A DNA stretch of 64,000 nucleotides from Tubiluchus corallicola (Eukaryota > Priapulida > Priapulimorpha > Priapulimorphida > Tubiluchidae): NCBI GenBank assembly GCA_030141605.1, contig JAQGDQ010000050.1, positions 497,971 through 561,970 of the forward strand, read 5' to 3'. This document shows, piece after piece, positions 32,801-44,280 of the stretch. The notes below the pieces were generated by a model. The model made no database searches. It was not told the DNA's origin and was given only the letters and a program-made list of their open reading frames with translations. Both the position numbers and the translations under genes were made by a program. How positions within the stretch are numbered: position 1 is the first letter of the stretch; each line of letters opens with the position of its first letter.

Positions 32801-34293
32801 GTGCTTGGGCTTGCATTATATAAATTTATATAATTATTTGTTTAAGAACACACTCATCATATACAAGTACACGCATAATTTATACCTATACTTTATATTC
32901 ATTCATGCATATGCACATCATACAGGACTACACACATACATCTAACTGATGATTCTAATTTTTGTCTTTTCTGTTTTGACGTCAGCTTTGGTGATCACCG
33001 ATTCTTGACGATAACGTTAAAGTGCTTCTCGGAGAGTAGGCTGTCTTTAACAATACTCAAATATATAAAAAATGCATTTCTTTATATTTGTGTAAGGCCA
33101 TTGTCCGCCCTTGTATGAAAAATATTAGTGGCACAAAAATGATGCGGTAAAAATGGCACAGGTAAAAATGGAACGGGAAAAATGGCACATAAAATTATTT
33201 CGATGTAAATTATCTCTACAATAAAACTAGAATGCGTTCAGTAGGAAAGGCGAAAACTCTGTCACACGTTCGACTGATTCTTTTGGTAGAAAAAATGTAA
33301 AACAAAGATAAACAAGCAAGCATACAATAATAAGCATACCTAAGTAAGTACTACATAAACCACCAAGAGCTCACGAAATAGTTTGTTCTCCAAACAGAAT
33401 TTTAGTTAGTAATGCACGACCATTCTACACAATGTTTGTCCAAATTTCTTTAACCATTTGGCTATGGTAATAGACTGACAAATGTACACATCTACATACT
33501 AACTCAGCTTATAAAGCTGTAATCATGTATAATCAAGGGCTATAGACAGAGTTACCCAGTTTTCCAAACGAAAATTTCTCAAAATGGATCCTGGAACTAA
33601 CTTGAAGCTGTTTGCTCTGCTTGAGATCATTAAAAAGAATTACCTTATCTTGTAGCTAACTCCTCCTCTTTCCAAAGAGCTATAACACTCCCACTATAAG
33701 ACCTCCACGAAGTGTTTCACGAATATTTTTTGTAGGCGTTTGGTCAAGTTTTGTGGCGAATAAGCAGTTTTCACCTTGTCCCCTATCTAGGAATATGCTT
33801 CGAAATGCATCTTTCTTGTCCATACCCCTCTTCTTCACAAAGTGTGTGGAATTTGTTAAGTAGTTTTTGCGCAATTGTCTTACTGCTATTTAATAAAAAA
33901 ACGAAGGAAACAAACAGCATTGAAGCATAACTTCCTTGGTACAGATAAAAATGACAAAGTTAATTATACCGACTGTAACCTTATCCCTAAACTCATATTT
34001 TACGTGTGCCAGTTTTTCCCATTTTTCCGTTTGTGTCTTATTTCTTTTCCGATGCCATTTTTACCGTGCCATTTTACCTGCGCTTTTTTATTTTTTACCG
34101 TTCACTCTCCATATGAATTCACATGGAACTCTCAAAGTCTCTTATTTGTTACAGGTATATGTCTAAGTGTGAAACTCAGACAGGTTACGTAATCGCTTAC
34201 GTGAAGGAAATTCATACAACATCTAAACCCGACTGGAGATATATAAAGGTAGCCACGGCTTGCAGCTGTGGCATTTCTACACTGTCCGTATAA
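29782..34293 (+). CDS. NT: Neurotrophin precursor (NGF/BDNF family), four exons
   Basis: Joined exons 29782-29848, 30812-31026, 31786-32129 and 34155-34293 give a 254-residue precursor, close to the usual 240-260. Residues 1-23 are a signal peptide (MMNAKAAGFV...LAASA). Residues 24 to about 140 are a pro-domain. Residues 148-254 are the secreted growth-factor domain. Diagnostic matches to vertebrate neurotrophins include HPxFxVCxSxSxW at 149-160, TDMSG at 167-171, VMVL at 174-177, QWFYATWC at 186-193, GVDR before the third intron, SKC at 214, DWRYIKV at 235-241 and the closing TACSC at 243-247. Neurotrophins act extracellularly as dimers on Trk and p75-type receptors. Five of six knot cysteines are present (154, 193, 214, 245, 247); the one expected near residue 203 is Leu. 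There is one N-glycosylation site, NST at 165. All junctions are GT/AG and in phase. Cell or tissue role cannot be read here. Confidence 0.93.
29849..30811. other. Neurotrophin intron 1, with transposon fragment
   Basis: 963 bp with GTAAGT...TTTCAG ends. At 29952-30073 it carries a minus-strand transposon terminus whose outer sequence is CAGGGGCGTCCAGAAAAAAC. It is homologous to 20335-20450 (reverse complement), and its inner block is shared with intron 3 near 33.66-33.70 kb. Confidence 0.6.
29952..30073 (-). mobile_element. DNA-transposon terminal fragment, copy B
   Basis: The outer end CAGGGGCGTCCAGAAAAAAC resembles mariner-type inverted termini. Inside, AACCCTTCATCATGGTAGAAG and CTCCTCTTTTCAAAGAGCTA match copy A on the opposite strand. 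A 107-codon minus-strand frame (29915-30238) spans it without a domain I recognise. No second terminus was found, so it is truncated. Confidence 0.45.
30812..31026 (+). CDS. NT: Neurotrophin exon 2 (pro-domain)
   Basis: Acceptor TGTCGTTTCAG ends at 30811, and donor GTAAGG starts at 31027. The phase-1 entry rebuilds a GCT (Ala) codon and the phase-0 exit follows Leu94. It encodes a basic pro-region with RRQGR at 42-46 and several Lys/Arg pairs. If the donor is not used, the frame stays open for 22 more codons to TAG at 31093-31095. Confidence 0.85.
31027..31785. other. Neurotrophin intron 2, with CAA/GTT tract
   Basis: 759 bp with GTAAGG...CTCAG ends. Between about 31141 and 31310 it contains CAACAACAACAGCAGC on one side and GTTGTTGTCGTT on the other. 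These trinucleotide tracts are inverted and could pair in the transcript. Confidence 0.6.
31786..32129 (+). CDS. NT: Neurotrophin exon 3 (pro-domain end and first half of knot)
   Basis: Acceptor CATCCTCAG ends at 31785; the phase-0 start is LENMASYFLD. An acidic pro-region (EDELRAVKKDELK) precedes the mature-domain start HPQFVC. The exon ends after GVDRT with two bases of an Arg codon at donor GTAAGC. It carries cysteines 154 and 193 and lacks the expected third cysteine (PSLGVD in place of the usual xGCRGID). Confidence 0.9.
32130..34154. other. Neurotrophin intron 3, with inverted repeats and a small ORF
   Basis: 2025 bp with GTAAGC...TTACAG ends. It contains an 85-codon frame with a signal-peptide-like start at 32355, a block of repeated GTAAAAATGGCAC words (about 33130-33192) whose reverse complement recurs at 34010-34082, and a third copy of the transposon inner block at about 33655-33700 (TCCTCCTCTTTCCAAAGAGC). 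Confidence 0.55.
32355..32612 (+). CDS. Small secreted-type ORF inside intron 3, uncertain
   Basis: 85 codons on the same strand as the host gene. The N-terminus MMLWLLKLSLLLLLDSFACY is a textbook-shaped signal sequence. The remainder has an NFT glycosylation site, three cysteines after the signal and an acidic-then-basic C-terminus. AATAAA overlaps the stop codon. No family is recognised and no promoter was seen. Hydrophobic N-termini arise easily in T-rich introns, so chance is the default. Confidence 0.15.
   Translation: MMLWLLKLSLLLLLDSFACYSYTNNFTRSVESSTCTVYVNFLTHTYYYIYSDEVELCSSSENVGLVQCLADELELKLLRRWINLQ
34155..34293 (+). CDS. NT: Neurotrophin exon 4 (second half of knot, stop)
   Basis: Acceptor TTATTTGTTACAG ends at 34154; the phase-2 entry completes AGG (Arg209). 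It encodes YMSKCETQTGYV through WRYIKVATACSC and ends at TAA 34291-34293. It holds the last three knot cysteines (214, 245, 247) and the conserved Trp236. Confidence 0.9.
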
Positions 34294-34351
34294 AGAAGGA
34301 AAGAAGGAAAGAAGGATACCAAGGAAAGAAGCGTTCTTGGCTCTTTCAAAA

Positions 34352-34613
34352 AATAAATAAATTGGGCAAGACTTTCTACTTATCAGGGTGCGTTGTTTAC
34401 TAATGGATCTTTAGAAAGATGTTTTTGCCTGTTTGTTTATTTGTTTACTTGCATGGAGAACACTGGAATTTGCTTTAGATTTCGTTTACCTCTCCATTGT
34501 AAAAAGAAGCTTTTGTTATTAATCAGGATGGGTTACTTGATTAGGAGAGTACGCGTTTTTGTATGAAAACGTGCCACCTTTTCTGCGCTTGATTGTATGG
34601 ACAATGGAATAAA
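34352..34613 (+). terminator. Candidate poly(A) signals of the neurotrophin gene
   Basis: AATAAA occurs at 34352-34357, 59 bp after the stop, and again at 34608-34613. Either could define the 3' end. The region to about 35120 contains no other feature. Confidence 0.5.
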
Positions 34614-35127
34614 ACGTGTAAACGTTATATTAAAATCATTTGTGCTCTCTTCTTGTTGTGGCTAGGAAAGATATTAAACCAAAGCTAACATCAATAGTAT
34701 GCACATATTTTCTGAAACATAAACACTTAGAAAATAAAATTTCACGTTCTAACAAAAAAACCTAAATCGTCTCCAAAGTTTATACAAAATGTACCAGTCT
34801 AAAGAACTTAGATTCAACTGCATGTTATTTTAATTCTTAACGTGAAACAGCTGCGATGTGATAATGTGTACCTGGTACATCAAACTGGCTTTTGAAACCA
34901 GTAAGCGCTGATACCTTGAAGAATATATCACAAGTTTGACAGCTCCTAACTCTAGTATTATCAACTAGCTGTGAACTCCCAACGAAAGGATACACAAAAG
35001 GGATAGGTGCTCGAATATGTTATTTACAACCAATCTACTACACATATTACAGCGCAGGTAGTCGGATATTTATGTTGTGATCGTAATTACTTTTCGTCAC
35101 TGATTCCTGAAAGGCGGCCTTTTGACT

Positions 35128-35285
35128 GGGTAAAGGTCAAAGGACCATCAGTCAAAGGACCACCTATCAAAAGACCAATAGCGACGAAGAACTACGAGTC
35201 AAAGAATCACCGGACAACGGACCACTGCACAATGGTTCACGTGAAAAGACAAAGGACCATCTGTTAAAGGACCACAAAAGGTACA
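35128..35285 (+). repeat. Degenerate TCAAAGGACCA minisatellite
   Basis: GTCAAAGGACCATC, GTCAAAGGACCACC, ATCAAAAGACCA, GTCAAAGAATCACC, GACAAAGGACCATC and TTAAAGGACCAC follow each other with a unit of roughly 13-14 bp. The open frame at 35007-35267 is a product of the repeat. Confidence 0.7.
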
Positions 35286-35289
35286 CATT

Positions 35290-36480
35290 AGCAGACCGCA
35301 CAAATTCAACCGAAACACCATTTGAGATACATTTTGGTTTGTGTTAAGATATATTATTTGCAGAGGTTAAACTGTAAAGTTCTGCATTATTTATTTGTCT
35401 CTGTATCTTCTAAGCACTAAACCAAAAATTCTCTTTTTATGCATTTTTGGTGCTATAAATTGCAACTTTTACTTACCGCTAATATTTTATTTAATAAAGC
35501 GTAACGGATAATATTTGGTGATAATAATGCTGACTGATAAATGTGTTATACCTTTTATTTTATTCTTGTTTAAAATTTATTTCGTGCATTAAAAAGTTAA
35601 AATACCCAGCCGTGTACGGAATAACAGATAAAAGACTAACTAGATATTTTCTAATTATTAACGAAAAGTTGTTTTTACGTTCATAACTTTTTTTTAAATT
35701 TTAAAACTTACTGTTCTAATTTTTTTTAGGAAGTGGCATCAATGCTGCAGACTGAAAATCCGTCTTTGTCAATCAATGCAGAATTCGTTCTAGTATAGCC
35801 CCATATCCTAAAAACTCATGACGATCCATTGCAAATCTGCGGAGCAGTAGGTTTTTTCTTTTGGAAATGATGTTATTATTACCATCTTGAGTTCAAGATG
35901 ACAAATAAAAACTGGCTCAGTTTTTCATTCCAGAATTCCTGTAAATTTCATGACAAGCTATTGTAGCTTCAGCCTTTTTTTCGAAAATGATGTAGCTACC
36001 ATTTTTAAATTAAAAATAGCGGGTAGGTTATCCGACTCTGTCAGTCAAAAGGACAAATACAAAAGATAAAGGCATCATTCATTTACCCGCTCATCGTCCT
36101 CTTTTGACGACAAAATATTATCACTAATGGCTATTTATAGCAGAATTCGAATTCAGCATTTGAAGTCGATAGAGAATTCGTTTTAGTATAAAGTTTCACG
36201 AAGGTGCATGCAAATTAGGTGGTTCCCCACCACCACCTTCACCATCTACAACAACAAAAGCCAGAATTTGATGAGAAGCGATTAGTCGAACCTTGACTCA
36301 AAATCGTATATGATCCCTTCAGAAAACACGAACATATTGTCCTGGTGAAAATACTGACGAGTTCAATCACTGAGGGCGCGGCTCTGTTTATACACAGTAC
36401 AGTAAGTGACACTTTACATTAAATAAAATTTCTATAGCCTAATTATCGTCACATTATTCTAGCGCCTTTACACTGTGACA
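35290..36480. other. Intergenic DNA, nothing certain
   Basis: GCAGAATTCGTTCTAGTATA (near 35779) and GAGAATTCGTTTTAGTATAA (near 36173) are about 390 bp apart with matching surroundings, suggesting an old duplication. No gene. Confidence 0.4.
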
Positions 36481-36516
36481 GGTAGTAAAATTAACATCAG
36501 TCACATAGAATACAAA

Positions 36517-36985
36517 TTAAAATGCAAACCATTTTAATTGAGGCCAAACAACGTTTAATTTAAAATTATCAAAAGAATCTATAGTTCAATAGGTAGGTCG
36601 TTCCACAATCGTGCTTTGTCACCAAAAGAGGAACACTTAGTTTTATGGACATGTTTTTTTGCCATTAGATCTTAGACCATACTTTGAGCTACTAACCTGT
36701 TTAAGAAAGTTACATATGGTAAGCTGATGCCAAATCTGAGATGAGCTGAGGTTTCACTAAGAAATTTTCTGATCTACTGTAACTTACATAGCTGAAAGTA
36801 TTTACTTTTGCATATTTCAGACACGTATTTATTCATTGCCATTTGTTTGTCAAAAAGTTTTTGACAGAGTCATACAAAGAAGTAGTAGCATCACCAATTT
36901 TAGTGGGTACTAACTTAAATTTTAGAAAGTTGTCACGATCCAATTTATAGTAAACTCTGCATTGAGGTAACTTCAAATTATTCAT
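36517..36985 (-). mobile_element. LINE ORF2 C-terminal remnant
   Basis: On the minus strand GDKARLWNDLPIEL (about 36583-36630) is followed, after a one-base frame change, by a segment with SFDNFKLNV and a stop at 36517. The LWNxLP motif, then Ser-x-x-x-Phe-Lys a dozen residues later, is the typical C-terminal end of jockey/CR1-like non-LTR ORF2 proteins. Further upstream the same strand reads YYKLDRDNFLKFKL and SLYDSVKNFLTNKW. Stops and frame breaks show it is dead. The adjacent CT tract begins a few bases beyond its 5' side. Confidence 0.5.
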
Positions 36986-36993
36986 AATAGACG

Positions 36994-36996
<3 letters not shown>

Positions 36997-37065
<69 letters not shown>

Positions 37066-37135
37066 CCTCTCTCTGCCCCCTCTGTCTCTCGCTTTCTCTC
37101 TCTCTTTCCCTCTCTCTCTCTCAATCTCTCTCTCT

Positions 37136-37213
<78 letters not shown>

Positions 37214-37220
37214 GTCTCTC
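36997..37220 (+). repeat. Long (CT)n microsatellite
   Basis: About 220 bp of CT with a few interruptions. The minus-strand Arg/Glu frame across it is an artefact. No gene is seen from 37230 to 38650. Confidence 0.97.
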
Positions 37221-38658
37221 CGGGTTTTTATCCTTTTTTATCCGTCTTCTTCTCGCAATCACATTAAAGGCAAACGAGGTGTAGTGTCCTTATACTATTA
37301 CCTTTGCGCTAATGGCATATTAGCACTAGGCTTGACAATTCTTAAATGTCATGTAACATAAATCACTTGACATTTGAACATCATTAATGTAATCTAGCAA
37401 GGATTTTGCGCAGGTACCCAGCTGCCTCCTATCCACGAGGAACCCCAGCGGGTTAATTACAAACTCAGCACCTGCTTATTGTGAAATCCATGTCCGCCAG
37501 CATAATATATTTTATTGTTACTGAGAATCAAAGAAATATAAAGTATATAGAGTTAAAAATAACAAAACAAATTTTTTGAAAAAAAGTAAAACATTTACTT
37601 TTATAAACATGACTTTTTCCATGAACCCCGTGGATTGAAATCTCTCGCTAAATGATTAACTAATAACAAAAGCAGTGTTCGTCCACGCCTTTGTTGTTGC
37701 ATTATTTACCGGTGGTGACTATCGTGCGTGCAGTAAACAATAAGGCAGAATGTTTTCGGGCTACTATTTAATAATACAGTTTATTAGTCTTCAGCACTAT
37801 AATTGTCATTGGGAAGTCAGTCATTTGTAAGAAATAGTCTATTTGAGGCCTGCTACAAACATCTGGACTCTTTTCCTTCACGCCTTTCTTCTTTCACGTA
37901 CTTTTGTTTCATGTTTTTCCATTTTGTACAATGTTTTATCAGTATTTTCTTTTTTTATGTTATTTATTCATGTAATAATTCGCAGGCCCAGTCAGGCTCA
38001 GAAAATAAGAGTAGTTTCCAGCGTATGGCTTCCAGCATCCGCTGCCAAAATCTTTCGGTTCATCACCCATCACAGTATATACATTCTTTCTCCCTTCCAG
38101 ATCAAACTGTTAGTGTAAAAAATAATTACACTTTTCAACTGATTTGTCCCAGAGGCTAGAGTCTCGATAATGCAACTAAGACAAACGTAATATTGATAAC
38201 AACATGTTTCTGGGAACTGAGTCTTAATCAAGGGTGAGCGGAGTCAAAATCCACGCACGATTTTTGCAGAGGTCCGCATTTTGCGAACTTTAAGCGAAAG
38301 AGAATTTAAGATTGTTACAGACTTACTAAAGCGGATTACACGCGGATTTCGCGGATTCAGCTGCAACTAGGATTCAAAAGAACGAACTATAATTTATTGA
38401 CAATTAAGTTTTTTTCGTTTTTTACGCATTACTGAGGATTTTAATATTTCGCTGAATTGAACTGAATTTTTGTGTGCGCGCGGTGCGATCAGATGAGAAA
38501 TTAAGTGGGCGTCCGAGGTTGCATTTGGACGTCTCAGTAATGCAATCAAAACAATATGTCTCTGGGACATTGTTACAATAGATTTTGTGTACAATAGATT
38601 ATTAGCTACGGTCACAGAAATGACGTACATAAAGACAGAAATGACAATAAGCGCGAGT

Positions 38659-38730
38659 GATGTCATAGAAAGTCTGCTCGTCGCCAGCTGCGTTGATGTC
38701 ATAGAAAGCCTGCTCGTCGCCAGCTACGTT
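38659..38730 (+). repeat. Two-copy 36-bp tandem repeat
   Basis: GATGTCATAGAAAGTCTGCT...CCAGCTGCGTT is repeated with two changes. It encodes a 12-residue repeat (DVIESLLVAS) in the 38587-38859 frame, which has no other support. Confidence 0.9.
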
Positions 38731-39257
38731 AGCTATTTGATTTTTGCTGATCAGCGGGTACAGAAAAAGTTCCGCGGTACCTGCTGCGTTCGTCGAGATT
38801 ACACGCTGGCATTTACACAGGAAAACTTTATACAGACCAAATTACTTTCTACATTATAATGAAATGAAATGAGCTAAATGTGTATTGTGTAAATTACACC
38901 GACAGTAAATAACAAAAAAATGCGTCTTTTAATAATGAATTCGAGCGAGGGAAACTGTTTTTTGTTTGGGCCTAAACTTATCTACTATAATAAATTTAAT
39001 TCAGTGTAAAAACTAAGGAAAAGTCATTACATCTCTGTACTAATAAAAATGCCTAGCACTAAATAAATATTGTGCAATAAATGATATTATTGTGACTGAC
39101 TGTCTTTAACAAGCCAGACCAAGATAATAGTCTCGCCCCATTTTCAGAAAAGTGGAACCCTAGAGGAGTTTTTTTCCTAAAAGTGGGTAACATAGTCAGT
39201 CTTATCAATTTTACTATGGTGACTTCGAGAAATTCTGTTGCCTGCTCAAAAATTTGC

Positions 39258-40362
39258 TGAAGGGGGTTAAAATGCAAAAACAAAATGGTCGCCAGAAAAT
39301 TAGCATTAAGAAACCAATATGTCATTTATTCCACGGTAGATGGACACAGAGGAATCCATTTCTGTCATCTTTATTTCAAAAATGACTACCGTTTTCAAAA
39401 TGGCCGCCACGCGATAACGAAAAATGAAAATTCATGCAGTTACATTAACCGTTTGATCAATCATAAGATTCATTATACAAACAAAAAAAAAATCAACCAA
39501 TCAACGAATCAAAAATCAAAAACAGATCTTGTTGAATGCAGAAAAAATGGCCGACGGCATCCCAGCATAGTTGTCTAGCAAAATGGCGAAAAACCATTTT
39601 TCGCTTAAGTTACAAAACTTTTGCACAAAGCTAAAACTAATCAAAGTAATTAATTTTGGATATGAGGCCAAACGTAAATCATCCAATATTACCGCCATTT
39701 CAAATTGGCCTAGAAGATGGAAGGCTGTTGCTAGTTTTTCAAAGTCATGTCTTAGCTGCTAGAGTACATAAATGTTTTTAACAGTCAGTTATGGGTTGTA
39801 TGATCCTTAAAATCTATATTTTTGCGCGCCAAAATCATCATCTTACATGTTCTAATAGATACAGTATAACCTTTCATATACTAGCGAGCCATCTTATTGG
39901 TCGTCATGAAATGACGCCCATATTGGAGGATTTTATGTTAAAAATTAATCACCTTGACGGGTTCTAGCATTGTGCTAAATTTCATAACATTTAGGCCAAA
40001 TGATCAATTTTCATTTGCAGAATAATGCCGTCGGGCACTTTCTTTTTGGCTTATTTCTTGTTGTTATTTAATTGTCTAGCAGTATTTAGATTCAACGAGG
40101 TCAAACTATTGGAAATGGCTTGCTTTTTGTCTTTATAATAAATCTTTATTTAAACAGGTAACATAATTGATCGGCATAATTTCTTTTTATGGCGGCCATT
40201 TTGAAAAACCCGAGCTTTTTGTAATAGAAGCAACAGAAATTGATTGCAAACACGCTAATAGCTTTTTAATGTGTATTTTCTGGAAATTTCTTTTAATTTA
40301 CGTGTTGGTTGTGCAAGAACTTGGCGGCCATTTTGTTTTTGTGTTTTTAACCCCTTTTCGCT
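39258..40362. repeat. Foldback repeat with ATGGCCGCC-bearing arms
   Basis: The left arm (39258-39412) and right arm (40187-40362, reverse complement) align. Both have GGGGTTAAAA, then AAAAACAAAATGG-x-CGCCA, then ATTTCTGT, then TTCAAAATGGCCGCCA. Arms of about 155-175 bp flank about 775 bp that contains further AAAATGGC words but no coding capacity. Divergence between arms is considerable, so the insertion is old. It is probably a foldback or non-autonomous DNA element. Confidence 0.6.
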
Positions 40363-40379
40363 AATCTTTTGAGCTGTTA

Positions 40380-43300
40380 GCAGCTTTTTTCGGATTCAGC
40401 ATAGTCAAATCAATAAGACTGGCTAGTGGCTATGTGGCCACTTTCAGAAAAAACACTCCAAAATTTTATAGGAGCACTTTTTCAGGAGTTGGGCCTTCAC
40501 AATAAGGGATAATGGCACAAAACTGATCTTTTCACGTGTTATAACTTTTCTTCAGCATAATAGGTCACAGCCTGACTCATAGCATGTATGGCAATCATGA
40601 TTACAATTTGGTTATTACTATTGCTACTAATGGTATGTGTAGCCTATGTGTATTAATCATATGTTTATATACTATTTGTCACAATTTTCTAATTTTTTTC
40701 AATTTTTACAATTTACAATTTGAGAAACTCACTCAAGTCACTCAAAACAAACAAAAATACAAGAATCCAAGATTTTTTAAAGGTTATAATTTTGTTTTTA
40801 CGTTTTGAGTTATAAATTATTCAGTCTCAGTAGAAGGATAAAAATTATTATTGCAGAATAAAGTAAACTTACATATTGACAGTGAAACCTTATTAAAATT
40901 CAGTAATTGTTGACATAGAAAAAACTTGGCGGTTTTTTGCCACTACGCTACAGTTTCTTGTTACTACACTAAAATAATTATAGATACAAATTAATCCAAC
41001 AAAAATATAGAAATATTATAGAATACGTACAGTAGAATGCAGAAAATAAAAGTAAATCTACATTTTGTGAACAACGAACTAGCTAGCTAAGAAAATAACA
41101 ATATACAATAATAATAGTAAACCACAGAAGAACAATAAAAAAATTATGGACAAGTATACACAAGGTATGTCCTAGCAAACTCAAACGTGCGGCCCTCGTA
41201 GTTTAATTACCATTCACTACAATGTGTGGATGTTGGTGCGGATGATCATCACTTTCAGCAGTTTTATTCAGAGTCCAGCTGACTTTAATACATCTGAATA
41301 TTTCCGTCTCAGCATCCTTGGGTGTGATAATAAAAAACCTGACGTTCTCAACACATTGTAAGCTGAAGAACTCCTAAAGAATGCAGCTAAGCACAATTTC
41401 GGAAATTGGAACGCTAAATCAGGACGTTAGCAAATCAGAGTACTGTGTTCAGGGCCCTCGGGCGTCCAGCCTCCGTATGGACCACGCCTCCAAACTGTTC
41501 CAGCAATCCAGTTGTTGAACTCGTGCCTGGTTGCCTTAGAACTCCACATAATAAAGCCAGACTTTGTCGTTTTGCAGAGTGACAAACACAACAGTTGGCT
41601 CAGACAAACAAACAGACCATAAGGCAAGGTAGAACTTCGATCATGTGGTCCTCGACTGGTCCTTCACTGGTCTTCGGTTCCTCAACGAAAGTTTCCACTA
41701 CTAACCAGGGAGAATTTGAGTCCTGTTCTGCAGGCAGAAATATGGTTACAAAGCACTTGTCTCTTGGAATGTCAAGATAGTGCCATTACAGCAAACAACG
41801 AATAAACAAACTCAGACAAAACCATTGTCTTTATCATAAATCATCTCACTGCATACGAGTGCCATTGATAGGTACACACCAAACCTGGTGTCCAGCTATA
41901 TAAAATAACCTCAGGGTGAGAACTAACCAAAAAAACTCCACCCTGTAACTTTGGCAGTTAGAACATATATAGCATAGAATACGAACTCTGTAGTAAGATC
42001 CTAAATCAAGTCGAAGTCATTCGGTATTTGAATTTCAGGTAACCTAATTACAGGTAAGCAGAGAAATTAGCGGCCAGAGCCATCTAGTGTCAAAATCTTA
42101 CAAAAACACGCAATGCTATATAGGTTTAAATAAACTGTGCAATAAATCAATAAGGTATAATTAGATCATTAATTATACACATACAACATCATACGATAGA
42201 TGTATCAAAATAGGTGTTGCAACAAGGATGGGTGGTATACCTGATCATCACTGTGCCCTATATCTATTCATATGGTTTTCTTAAAACTCACTTCTTGTAG
42301 TCAGCCAAATTTATTTATTTCCTTTTCTCCTAATCTTTCCTCTTCTTTTACTATGCTGTAGTAACCAGAACTCTCTCTCTTTTAACTCTATTCCGGTTTT
42401 CCCGTCAACCCTTCTTTTAGGAACATTTGTGACACCATATGCTGTCCAACATTTTGAACTTTTTGTAATACGCTGCAACATAGGTTAGCTATACCGTGTT
42501 ACGTGGAAACAGCGAATTCTTAAACTGTTAAATTACGTGCAAGGTACACTATTTAAAATGTTACACGAGTAGGTGGGACGACGGTTGGTAAAACATTCAA
42601 ACAACATGGTGATACCGTGATACGAACTGTAAACTTAATTAAACTGATCTTATTAAATGTTATTTATTATTTTGTTAGTTGAACACTCGAAGCCATTTAT
42701 TTAAAGACTTCATTTAATCTTCAACAGAAAAATACGCCTTCACTCTTAATGTCTTTGTCTAAATGTTCAGATGTTCACTCAGCATGTCCAACAGATGTTA
42801 AGCAACTTATCAATATTAACAATTATAATCAATACCGTATGACTATATTTGGTGCAATATTATCAATATTATAGTGGGTAAGGGTTTATTTTGTGATCTA
42901 AATAGAATAAGAATACATTTGGCTTTACTGGGGTTTAAAGATAGTTTATTTGTTTAAAACAGAGTGAAATTTTATTTAAAATACTGTTAACCGCGTTTCC
43001 TATTGTTGGTGAAATTTGTCTGTGAAAAATAAACTTGTGTCATCAACAAATCGGAAAGTGTTTATGCTGTTGGTAGGATTACCAATTCAACAACTAGCTG
43101 TTTGCTTTACAGACTTTTATTTACCACTCATTGCAAAAAAAGGTGAAACTGCAATGCAAACAAGAAAAAAACATCAAACAAAAGTAAAGCAACATCAAAC
43201 GTGCAAATAAATAAGGAACAAGTGTTAACGAATTAATAACAAGTATAGTGAAGCAGAAAATGACTCAAAATTAAACCATTACTTACACCATTACAGAACA

Positions 43301-43990
43301 AAAGCAAAATTTACTAATAAACAAACTTCCTGACACATTACAAATCAGCATGCACGTGCACACACATGCATGTAAAAACATGCATATGAACGCAGTTTAA
43401 ACAGTTCAAAAAATCAGTAATTTGGCATGACTGTAACAAAATATCACAGAAACTATTAAGCCAACAAATAAATTATCTCAAACTTCTAGCAAACTAATGA
43501 ACTTACAAACGTTTTGAGGATCTGTATAACTAACTTCAAGCCAATTTTCAGAAATCAACAGTGACATACTGATCTATAACAGGGGCATACTGACACACAA
43601 CGACAGGCGTCTATACAACTAAAAACAGGATTTTGCACTATTTGAAAGGCCGTCTATCTTCTCATCCTAGAGCAGCCAACCATGTTAAACAAACGCGCCT
43701 ACAGGTAATACAAAATAACGACGCTCTCTAATCAACACGCCGGGTTTCACTGTACCTACTCTAGCCTGGGAGATAACAATCAATTTTATCAATATTACTT
43801 TGATTGCTCATTCTGGTACTACACTTTTGTATCATTTCTCTAATGAAATTCAAGCAAAATTAAGTGTGCAGATTCTACAATGTAGATGTGTCGGACAGCA
43901 AACATAATACAAAAAAAATTTTTTTTTTTATTTTCTTTCTTCAATTTTGCATCTTGCTGTATTATTGTTATAGTATTTAATAGTAATATC
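40380..43990. other. Intergenic DNA, no gene recognised
   Basis: Mostly AT-rich. A GC-richer patch at 41420-41780 has frames on both strands without a known domain. T-rich and CT patches lie near 42300. No splice-bounded exon could be supported. Confidence 0.4.
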
Positions 43991-44049
43991 TAATAGTATA
44001 ATAGTAATAATAATAATAATAACAACAATATTAATATTTAATATTAATT

Positions 44050-44280
<231 letters not shown>

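Noticed and set aside
36978-37262. Arg/Glu-rich frame on the minus strand
   Set aside because: It is the long CT tract read in reverse.
41427-41780. Opposed open frames in a GC-richer patch
   Set aside because: Both strands are open, which points to base composition; no domain was recognised on either.
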